From: Colocasia esculenta
Taxonomy: Eukaryota; Streptophyta; Magnoliopsida; Alismatales; Araceae
DNA: 64,000 nucleotides
Direction of reading: 5' to 3'
Assembly: GCA_014218235.1 (NCBI GenBank)
Contig: CM024760.1
Coordinates: 65,784,961-65,848,960 of the forward strand
Shown here: positions 55,054 to 64,000 of the stretch, in pieces
Layout of the letters: each line of letters begins with the position of its first letter
How positions within the stretch are numbered: position 1 is the first letter of the stretch
Position numbers and translations under genes: made by a program
The notes under the pieces: model-generated
What the model was told of the DNA's origin: nothing
Database searches by the model: none
Seen by the model: the letters and a program-made list of their open reading frames with translations, nothing else

Positions 55054-55860
55054 ATGAGCACTGAGGAGTCGTCCTCGCCGGAGGGGCTAACCTTCGCACG
55101 GGCCCTAGTGTCTTCCTTGCACCCTGCTAAAGTTGATCTGGCCTTGAAACCACCTGCTTTCACCGATGATGGTTTCCCGGCGGTCTTCTTCACCAAAGAA
55201 GAATCCAGGAAATCGGAAGACCCTCTCAAGCTAGCTATTGTGGCCAAGTGTTCCTATGGTAGGCCCTCAATTCCAGATATTAAGAGTTGTCTGTCTTAGA
55301 GCTTGCGCTTAAAGGGGAGTGTATTGTTAGGGTTCTGAATCCCAGGCACTTGTTATTTGATTCTTTGATGAGGAAGGCTTTTGAAGGTGTTGGTCGTAAG
55401 AGTTTGTATCTGAAAGGTTTTCTCTTTAGGTTTTTCCGATGGGCAAGTTACTTTGATTTCTCTGCTGATCACACCTTATCCCCATTTGGGGGGCCTCCGT
55501 GGCCTCCAGTTAACATGTACAATGAGGATTACCTAAGGTGTATTGTTGGTAACTTTGGAGAGGTTCTTCATATTCATGATTCTACCATTGCTTGGACACA
55601 AACTGCTGAAGCCCTTGTTGTGTTGATGTGGACATAGCCAGGCTTCTGCCAGATCGAATTTCGATTGGTTAGGGTGAGAAAGGTTACTGGCAACCAGTCA
55701 GGTTTCACAGGGTTCCGCCTATTTGCAACCTCTGTCGCAAGCTGGGTCATACACAGGATGTGTGTAAAAGGAACATCAAGGATAGCACTCAGCCTCATGC
55801 TCCCCAGCAGCCTACGATTGCTCCCCGCGTAGCTAATGGCAAAAATGTCGGTCAGGAATG
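55054..55860 (+). pseudogene. LINE ORF1 (DUF4283 and zinc knuckle)
   Basis: From the ATG at 55,054: MSTEESSSPEGLTFARALVS, then VAKCSYGRPSIPDIKSCL; a frameshift; then GECIVRVLNPRHLLFDSLMR and GFLFRFFRWASYFDFSADH, the DUF4283 pattern. A CCHC knuckle, CNLCRKLGHTQDVC, lies near 55,730-55,770. The protein would bind LINE RNA. Confidence 0.75.
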
Positions 55861-56653
55861 GGTGTGGTGCAAAAAAAGGTGCGGTTACAAAGCGGGTCAG
55901 TCCTAATCATCTGAACAGCCCCATCCCAGTTAGTAATGTCTTTGAGCGATTAGCGAGCAATCTTGACTCTACGGGTTGATGCTGATGTGGGTCCGAATGA
56001 AACGGGGTGAGAATTTCTCCTGATCCTATGGCTGAGGACGTGAGGTTTGTCCCGGATGGTCCCTCAACGATATGCAGGCAGCTAGTCAGGGAGAAAGTTT
56101 ACTTCTGGCACCGGTTAACGTCATGCATGGCACTGATATTAAGTCTGGTGTTATTGATAGCCTATTCAGGCGCAGGTGAGCGACGTGCATGGCATTTTTG
56201 GTGCCAATGAAAGCCTTGCTCAGGCGCTGGTGGATGATGTGCATGGCACCAGTAATGAGCCTGCTTCCTCTAATGTCGTCAACATCATCAAGTCTCCAGG
56301 TTTTTGTCGTCTCCCGGCGCTGTCGCCGGTGGGAAACATGTGGAGACGACCACGAATGTGAAGACCTCAACTGTTTTAGGAAGTGAATCTTCTGATCTGG
56401 GGGAAGAAAATTTGCAGGAATCTTAAGGAAGGTCCCAGACCTTATCTGCAAGTCTATCAAAGTGGATTCTGTGTTGGATCCTAAATTGGATCTCGTGAAG
56501 ATCTCGGCCACGCTCTTGCTTCTGCAGAAAACGTTCTTATGGCAATTATTCTATTAATAAGGAGGGCATCGTTCCTCCTGCGGCGGGTGTTCATATTAAT
56601 AACGATGCATCCAAAGCTAAGGTGGTGGAGCCCTACCCTGGATATAGTTCGTC

Positions 56654-57720
56654 ATGAATTATTCCATTTTATTCTGGAACATTAGAGGCCTTTCTAATTT
56701 GGCCTCTAGGAGATCCCTGAAGCATCACATTAAGAAGCATAGGCTCCATATTGTTGATGTGTTTGAACCTAAGATTCCTTTCTCAGGGCTGGTAGAATCT
56801 GTCGCTACCTTAATATGGATGCTCATGCCGGTAATGAAGGTGAAGATTCTAAAATCTGGCTTTTCTGGTCCAATTCCGTTGATTTGCAGATTACTAATTG
56901 TTCAGATCAATCTATCACTGCTGTATTCTAACTGGAGACCGTCAAGTGTGCATGGTCTCTGTGTTATGCTGCGTGTGATGGGGGCGTCGTCGAGTCCTTT
57001 TGATAATCTCCTGGGTTTGAGCTCTACCTTTCTTTGCCCTGGATGGGGGGAGGAGATTTTAACTGTGTGTGTAACCCTTCAGAGAAATTAGGTGGATCTA
57101 CACCTAGCCACTCTCTCCATGATTGATTTCAACCTTTTGTTGGCCGCTGGTTCCTGGACGCTGGGTACATTGGTCAGAGGTCTAAACATCGTTGAATAAT
57201 AGGACTGGTCACGCAGCAATCAAAGCTAGGTGGATCGTGTTTTAATTACTCCTCAGTGGAATGTGTGTTTTCCTAGTTTCTGTGTAAGCACCTAGCCAGA
57301 GGACCATCTGACCATGCCCCTATTCTTATGAATGTTGTTACCAAGGTCCCTTTGCTTCTCGTTTTATCTTCCGGAAGATGTTGGTTACCCATGCAAATTT
57401 TCTTCAAACTGTTGCGGATGTGGGAACACCATAAAGCTAAATCCACAACCCTTTTGTCAATTTGCAAGTTAAGTTAAGGTACTTAAAAGCTCTCTCAAGA
57501 TTTGGAATTCTACTGTTTTGGCAATGTGGATGCTACTATTCGCAGCTGAAGCTAAGGTTGAGGCCCTGCAAGATTTATTGATGCTAATCCTTTGCCATAA
57601 CAGAGCTGATCTGAATAGTGCAAATGCATGTCTTCGGCGGTGCCCTTCACTGTAAAGAGACTTTCTCGGCTCAGAAGGCCAATTCAGTGGCTGAATAATG
57701 GGGATAAAAATACTACTTTT
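56654..57720 (+). pseudogene. LINE ORF2 endonuclease domain, broken
   Basis: The start MNYSILFWNIRGLSNLASRR is the usual start of plant L1 ORF2 with the Asn of the endonuclease active site. Many indels follow; single pieces (GGDFNCV-like near 57,055, SDHAPI-like near 57,310) mark the rest. Confidence 0.72.
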
Positions 57721-58800
57721 TACCATGATGTGGTTCTTTGAACAGAAGGAGGAATTTTATTCACCGTCTGAAAATTAATAATGTTTGGTGTGATGACCAA
57801 AGTATTCTTGCCCTTGAGGCCGTTAATTTCTTTCAATCCTGCTACATCTAGAGTGTCACATGGTGGATCCTTTTTTGCTCCACAATATCCTTTTGATTAT
57901 GATGAGCAGAATATTCTTTAACTAAGATTCCATCTGATGAGAAGTTAATAAGGTGGTGTGGAATATGAATGAGGATGGTGCGCCTGGGCCGGTGGGTTTC
58001 ACACCTTCTTCAAGAATGTTGGGATGTTGTCTCTAAAGATGTCATTGCAGCTGTGACAGGTTCTTCATGGGTATCCTCTCCCTAGGGGTGTCTGTTCCTC
58101 TTGATCGCTATTATCCCAAAGGTTTTACACCCATCATCTTTAGTGATTTTAGGCCAATTAGCCTTTGTAACTTTTGTTACAAAGTGGTTCCAAGATTATT
58201 GTGATAGGCTAGCCAACATCTTCCACATATTATTTCTGAGGAACAGGGAGCATTTGTTAAAGGTAGAAATATCATGGACAATATTTCTCTCTCCACCAGC
58301 TTTTCCAGGATCTCAGTAGGAAGGTTCGGGTTGAATGGGACTTCATGTTTGATGTGCTCTGTAAATTTGGCTTCACAAACCAGTTTATCTCTTTTATTGG
58401 CATGTTGGTTTCTAATTGTTGGTTCTATGTTCTCTTCAATGGTTCGATGGTGGGCTACTTCAAATCCTCCAGGGGTCTTCGTCAAGGGGACCCTCTTGCT
58501 TCTGCCATTTTCATCATTATGGAGGAGGTGCTTAGTAGGGGTCTTCGGCACCTGCTTTCTGTCAATCATATTCGCCCTTTCTCTGGCCCCAAGAGCTGTC
58601 CGCTGGTTTCTCATTTGTTGTTTGCAGATGACACTTTAGTGTTTCTTAATGGTCAGAAATCCAATATTCTCAAGCTGCTAATTTATTCGGATGTATGAGC
58701 TTGGTTCTGGACAGAAGATTAATGTGAGAAGAGTACTTTCATCTTATCCTACAAGGCGCCTCCATCCTTGCCTCGCAAGATCCCTCCACCACTGGTTTTA
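57721..58800 (+). pseudogene. LINE reverse transcriptase
   Basis: Pieces in changing frames are recognisable: FRPISLCN-like near 58,150, FDVLCKFGFTNQFISFI, SRGLRQGDPLASAIF and LLFADDTLVF with the catalytic FADD box near 58,620. Confidence 0.82.
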
Positions 58801-59910
58801 ACATCATATTGGTGATGTTCGCTATCTGGGGGTGCCTCTCAGGCAAGGAAGGCCTAGAGTCGCTGATTTCAAATACCTCATTGACAACATAAATATGAAG
58901 CTCAATTCCTGGAAATCCAAGTTCCTTTTCAAGCGGCAGGAGCGACTCTTATCAAGGCTATTCTCAATTCTATTCCAATCTACACTGCTGGTACTATTTC
59001 TACCTAAGACTGTCATTACCTATATTGAGAAGGCAAGTGCCAATTTCTTGGAGTGGGACGGAAGGAGTTCATCGCAAAGCGCTGGGTTTCTTGGGATACT
59101 ATTCATCACCCTGGTTGAAGGTGGTCTAACATCAAATCTCTTTGGCATACTCAGTTAGCTTTAGCTTCAAAAATAATCTAGAATGTCTATCATGGCTCTT
59201 TCTCTGTGGGCTTCATATGCCAGGGCTAGATGTAAGGTGGCGTGGGCAAGCCTTTTCAATCTTCAACCTTCATGGTATGTCCAAAGTGATTTTCTGGACT
59301 GCTCATTTACCTTTAAACAACTCTAGATGGATAATTGGTGATGGGTCGGTCGTTGATTTCCTTAAAGATGTCTGGCTTGGGCAGTCCTGTTTGAATGATA
59401 TTCTGACCGCCCCCTACGCTGGGCCAGCTGTTACTGTTCGTGTGTTTTTCTTAATGTCATCACCTGCTCACTGTCTTCTCCTAGTCCTTCTCTCCTTAAA
59501 GATCTTCGGCTAATTAATCAAGATGATCATTGTGTCTGGATGCTTCAACTGATGGTATGTTACTACCTCATCTGCCTATGATTTGCTTGCCATGCATGTG
59601 TGAAGAGAACGCAGCTGGCACGTCTGTGGCATCCAAACTTCGGATAGAGGACTGCCATCTTCGCTTGGAAGCTATTGTATAGAGCAGTTCCTGTTGACTC
59701 CCACCTTTCTGATCAAGGCGTCCCTATGGTGTCCCGGTGCTTGTGTTGTTCTGAGCCTTCCAGTGAAGACCTAAATCACTTATTTATTTCCAGTGATTTG
59801 GCGTCTAAGCTTTGGCAGTGGGCTGCCTCTACACTCAACATTCAGTTGAGTTATCAGGGAACATCACCAATCAGTTTTGGCAGATTATGTGCCAGAGTAA
59901 TCTAGTATGC
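58801..59910 (+). pseudogene. LINE ORF2 middle part and zf-RVT
   Basis: YLGVPLRQGRPRVADF, NSWKSKFLF and GDGSVVDFLKDVWLG are the typical downstream part. The zinc tail reads RCLCCSEPSSEDLNHLFISS, then LWQWAASTLNI. Frames change several times. Confidence 0.78.
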
Positions 59911-60149
59911 CTCATGGTTTCCATAATCTTTACTTACTCTGCTCATTCTGTGGGAGAATGAGATCCAAGTGTTCTTTGAGGTTTGAGGGTAAGATGTTAT
60001 CTTTTGATAGGATAACTCAGAAATATCCACTATATGCTTTCTCTGTCTCTTGAAGCTGCCATTTAAAGTGATTTCTCCTAACCAGAAGCTGTAGGACATC
60101 TATTCCCTTGGTTTCTTTCCAAAATATAAACAGGTTTCTTTCAAGCTGA

Positions 60150-60642
60150 TTCGGTGGATCCCGCCTTCTAAGGGTCTTGTCCTTAATGTTGATGGTGCCA
60201 GCAAAGGCAATCCAGTGCTGTTGTGGGGGTGGCGGTCGTATGAGGGACTGTAATGGTAACTTATGTTTGCCTTTGCTCACTACTATGGGTTTGGTTCCAG
60301 TCTGGTTGCTAAGTCCCCTTTTGTGCGATGGTCTTCGTTGGCTCTGAACAGGGTTTCATTTGGCTGAAATAGATCTGATTCACTCACTCTTGTCAACTCT
60401 ATTAGCAGCGGTTAAAGTGCCCTTGGAAGTGCTTACATTGGTGGCGGGATGCTTTTTCCATCATTCAGACATTTGACATCAATATTAAGCATATCTACAA
60501 GCAAGCTAATCAGTTGGCAGATGCGTTGGCTAACGTTGGCTGCACATCCCATTCCAATGTACTTTATTTTTTAGCTGGCTCTCTTCCTACTTCTTGTAAA
60601 GGTCCTCTTACTATGGACCGGTCTGGGGTCCCCTTCCCTTAG
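60150..60642 (+). pseudogene. LINE RNase H
   Basis: VLNVDGASKGNP gives the first Asp region and IKHIYKQANQLADALANVGC the last one; the C-terminus CKGPLTMDRSGVPFP ends at a stop. The middle part is in broken frames. Confidence 0.75.
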
Positions 60643-60800
60643 GCCCATTTTCTAGGGCTTCCTCATGCTATTGTATGTTCAATAATTTTATATAATCCAG
60701 GCCCAGGTGATCGCACTGGTGGGGTTGTTTAGCTTGCTCCCGGGAGTAGGGTGCACCCTCCTAGTTGCTGACCCTGAGGACCTTTTTTGGAAAAAAAAAG

Positions 60801-61365
60801 AGAAGTTAATAATGGGATAAAGATAGAGCAATGATGTGTATTGTTGAGTAACGGGGACATGGGCATCACAATGTATGCCCTCGCGTCAAAAAGCTTACTC
60901 ATTATCTCTGTAGAATGGTATGATGATCACTCCCGCTGAGTAACTGGGGTACGGGCACTTCACATGTCTATCCTCACGTCAAAGGTGTTAGTGATCCTAC
61001 TTACCACTTTTCCCATTGCATTTTCCTCTAATAAATCAAAATTGAAATAGTGTGAAGCCTCCAATGTTTGATTAATCTCGGGTTCCTTGATATTTGTGGT
61101 TATCTACTCATGAAGACATCTTTTCATAAACCATTTGACCATCACCCACTTGGAATTATGTTTTCTACAATGGTTTTTATTCAAAGGGGTTATCTTATTT
61201 TCATAAGTTTTGGTACGATGTCCTCTTAATGTTCCACCATAGAATCCTAGACTATTATTTTTAAACCATTGATGATTTTGACTTGTCTTAATATTAGTGG
61301 GAATGACAGTTTAAAATGTGTACATACCTCTTTTACACGTCATCTACATCTTCGATGCTCGTTGC
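60801..61365. other. Unassigned, with an internal direct repeat
   Basis: No gene. GAGTAACGGGG...CTCGCGTCAAA at 60,846-60,890 and GAGTAACTGGGG...CTCACGTCAAA at 60,938-60,983 are two copies, 92 bp apart. Probably part of the Tekay-like LTR that follows. Confidence 0.4.
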
Positions 61366-62077
61366 CATAAAAAATTATGTCAAAATTTGTCAGTCTCGAG
61401 AATTACGCAGTAGATAGTAATTATCTGGAATTTAATTCGAAATGATATCACGAGACGTGAACAGTGGGCAAATAAGCCTCTAGCTAGCACACAATAAGTG
61501 TTAAACAACGCAACATCATCATAGAGCCCAAATGTTGAACTCAATATAAATTGCATTCAAATCTTAACTTATTGTATTCAAAATGGAAGCTAATACTGGA
61601 CTAAGACTCAATAAAAGAAAAAGTACATAATACCTCACTTCCTACTACATGAATCTATCACTCAAAGCAAACTACTATAACTAGACTCATATTTGGAACG
61701 CTCATCACTCGGACGCATTCCAATCCTCGACTAGCTCTTCCTCTTGAACTTCATAGCCACCTAGATTGGGTAAGAGTAGGGGATGAGCAAACTAGCCCAG
61801 TAGGATTTATATCTCAATGTGCGGGCAATGATATAAGTGATTAGCAATTTAGAACAAGGTAAGCACGAAGAATGTCATGATATGCATGTATGAATAAAAC
61901 TCGTTAAAACATGACACATGAAACAAGCTAGATAGAGAGATCATGATAGAACGAGATCTAGAAGGATATAACAAGATAGAACTAGCAATAGATCACTTTG
62001 TACAAGCACGCAAGATTTCACTTGATGTCAAGAACGTAAGATATCAGTAATTGCATTAAATGTAGGATGGCCATATC
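61366..62077 (-). mobile_element. Tekay-like LTR remnant, minus orientation
   Basis: CCCAGTAGGATTTATATCTCA near 61,797 and its surroundings match the LTR end part at 18,035-18,055 (CCCAGTAGGACTTAAATCTCA) in the same orientation. The copia Z LTR begins directly after it at 62,078; edges on the left are uncertain. Confidence 0.5.
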
Positions 62078-63732
62078 TGAAGGATCGAAATGAATGTGTG
62101 GAAAAGATCTAGAAGGGGGGGGATGAATAGATCTTAGCCACTTTGCGGAAGCTTAAGTAATTTGAAAACTATTTAGAATCAGAGGCAATGTTATCAGTGA
62201 AAACTACAGATCTGATTAGATTTGAGTGAATTGAAAAACTTAGATGAGAAGCAAGTTGATTAAGTGAATTAAAAACGGATCCTATGCAAACATCTAGCGG
62301 ATGAATCAATCAAACCACAGAAGACAATGCACAAGGATTTTTTAGGTGGTTCGGAATCACCCAAGTGATTCCTACATCCACCCCTCACAACCCGTGAGGC
62401 TTCACTAACACAACTGTGCTACACACCAAAGGCAAGAGCCTAACAACTCCAACACTTCAGAGCATACACTCACACAACCTCTAGAGCAAGACTACTCTAG
62501 AAACACAGAGCAAGACTGCTCAAACCAACCTTGAGCTTGACAACTCAAACTGAGCTCGACGGCTCACAACAACCTGAGCACAATGCTCACACTAAAACTT
62601 GCTAGACACACTTAAGACTAAGATCCTCTAGCAATAGATCTAGTCAAGAAATTTGAGAACTCTAAAGAGAGTTATGCAGAAGCACTTGCATAATCTCAAA
62701 AGATATCTCAGAAGAACAGAAGAAAAGATAAATTGTATTGAAAGGCTTCGTTCTTCAGTGTACTCCTTGTAGAAGCTTGAATTGGGAAGAAACTTGTGAA
62801 GCTTGAAGTCCAAGTCGATACTCTGCAATCTGAGAAGTTGGATCTTCCTCGAATTCTTCACCAAAGAAGTCTTCTACAGGATATGCCTCCTTGGAATGCT
62901 TTAGAGAGTCTTCAGGAATCAAATTCCAATTCCCACACCTTGAATTGGTGGAGATTGGTTCTTCTGGAAGCACTTGGAAGAAGAGGACACGAGCTCCTTT
63001 TGGCCGCCAAAGTGTTTTGCTCTAAGACTCTGAGAGTTGGCGAGAGTCTTTGGAGGGCCAAGAGAGGCCTTTTGAGATGTCCAATAGGTACCTTTTAGGT
63101 AAGGGACACATATCCTAGGTTGATCCTCCTTGTTATCACGTCGTCCTGGGCTGACACGTGGCACACGTCCACTTTAAGATGAAAAACTTCTCGTAGTGTG
63201 TCGACCTGCCCTGGTGGTGGTGTCGACACACTGTCCAAATTATGAAAAGGCTGTTCTGGGAAGAAGGTCCGTGTCGACCTACTCTGAGAGTGTGTCGACC
63301 TGCTGTCCCAATTCTTCAAACTGGCTGTTCTGGGAACTGGGTCTAGTGTCGACCTGCCCTGAGAGTGTGTCGACTTGGGTGGACTGATTCCTGAAAAAAC
63401 TAGCTCGTGTCGACACACTCTTGACTCGTGTCGACACAGTCTGAACATTTTTACACATTTTGCCTTTGAATCTGTGTTGTTGTGTCGACACAATTGATGG
63501 GTGTGTCGACACATCTTTTGCATAAAAATGTTTGTACCTGAAAATAAAACACATATATCATTAGTTAAATGATTATCATGAACATCAATGATAAATGTGA
63601 TTTGAAATATGCTTTTTGAACATTGATTTCAGGTATGATGTTTTTGACATGTTTCAATTGAATTGCTTTAAAATTACCTCTTGTCATCATCAAAATAGGA
63701 GGGAAATGATATGAATATGCATTAACCCAACA
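62078..63732 (-). repeat. 3' LTR of copia element Z
   Basis: It starts TGAAGGATCG and ends ACCCAACA on the plus strand, as the solo LTR at 31,584-33,329 does. A polypurine tract in reverse follows at 63,733, so this is the 3' LTR of a minus-strand element extending beyond the window. Length 1655 bp. Confidence 0.88.
63198..63510. repeat. TCGA palindrome array in copia Z 3' LTR
   Basis: GTGTCGAC boxes start at 63,198/63,220, 63,271/63,292, 63,346/63,367, 63,407/63,428 and 63,482/63,503; steps are 22, 21, 21, 21 and 21 bp. One 75-bp unit fewer than in the solo copy. Confidence 0.88.
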
Positions 63733-63745
63733 ATCTCCCCTTTTT
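63733..63745 (-). other. Polypurine tract of copia Z
   Basis: AAAAAGGGGAGAT on the minus strand directly before the LTR start TGTTGGGTTAATG. Confidence 0.85.
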
Positions 63746-64000
63746 GATGATGCCAACAATAAATCCATATTACAATGAGGTTTTAATGAAATGAGATTTT
63801 AAGCAATTTTTTGTTATTCATTATTTTTATTTCTTTTTGTTTTAAACTTGTCAAAGACCTTTTGATATGTTTTAGTAACAGATGATGATGTGTACTTGTG
63901 GAACACAATGTTACTTGAAATGAGAATTTTTGTACATAGAAGTCAAGCAACTTGACAAGTAATCATTCAATCACATTCACAAAAAGATTTTCAATCACAT
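63746..64000 (-). other. 3' internal region of copia Z, cut by the window end
   Basis: Non-coding AT-rich sequence starting GATGATGCCAAC; such sequence (minus: GTTGGCATCATC) is usual just before the polypurine tract of these copia elements. Confidence 0.6.

Larger units (their letters stand above)
54905..60800 (+). mobile_element. Nearly full-length L1-type LINE
   Basis: ORF1 with DUF4283 and a zinc knuckle, ORF2 with endonuclease, RT, zinc tail and RNase H, a 3' UTR and an A-rich tail (60,790-60,798) follow in order. All ORFs are broken by many indels. It sits directly after the copia A' polypurine tract. I found no convincing TSD. Confidence 0.82.

Overview
This window looks like plant nuclear, transposon-packed DNA, probably heterochromatic and from an angiosperm. 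I found no host gene I can support, no tRNA or rRNA gene and no CRISPR array. The evidence is plant-type Ty3/gypsy elements (Tat-like with two RNase H domains, Tekay-like chromoviruses), plant Ty1/copia elements primed by initiator tRNA-Met (PBS TGGTATCAGAGC), plant L1-type LINEs and two plant-mobile-domain (PMD) genes with ordinary GT-AG introns. The species cannot be named from the sequence.

Layout. 1-10.7 kb: a decayed Tat-lineage gypsy element on the minus strand (integrase at 3.2 kb, gag at 10.1 kb). A seven-exon PMD gene sits downstream of its pol in antisense (1-1914). 10.7-15.3 kb: a 3'-truncated copia element (B) on the minus strand with its 5' LTR. 15.3-22.4 kb: a gag-only, internally deleted Tekay-like element whose 3' LTR is split by a 4.2-kb solo LTR with a perfect GATGG target-site duplication (TSD). 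22.4-26.4 kb: copia A, truncated and joined to a LINE 3' end. 26.8-40 kb: unidentified DNA and a probable minus-strand Tekay-like LTR. This holds a second solo LTR (28,681-34,438, TSD TGTAA), which itself holds a copia solo LTR (31,584-33,329, TSD TGTTT). It also holds a 5'-truncated LINE (35,539-36,847, 12-bp TSD). 40.2-42.6 kb: a second PMD gene between blocks of GACGTC/GCCGTC-type motifs. 42.6-47.6 kb: a Tekay chromovirus on the minus strand. 47.6-54.9 kb: copia A', a close relative of A. 54.9-60.8 kb: an L1-type LINE. 60.8-62.1 kb: Tekay-like LTR remains. 62.1-64.0 kb: the 3' LTR and PPT of a further minus-strand copia element (Z) that continues past the window.

Every element is inactivated by stops, frameshifts, deletions or lost catalytic residues, so genes here work together only in the sense of remnant gag-pol polyproteins. 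The most unusual signal is non-coding. The copia LTRs, one copia 3' UTR and three copia gag coding regions carry short palindromes with a TCGA core, nearly always paired at a centre-to-centre distance of 21-22 bp although the spacers differ. The outer bases of the palindrome change symmetrically by family (ggTCGAcc, gtgTCGAcac, ctgTCGAcag). The Tekay LTRs carry a parallel TCGCGA array with 11/17-18 bp steps. In the copia LTRs the arrays lie on the upstream side of a TATA box. I read this as a family-specific recognition array shared by unrelated LTR elements. All distances were counted by hand; no alignment or database search was run.
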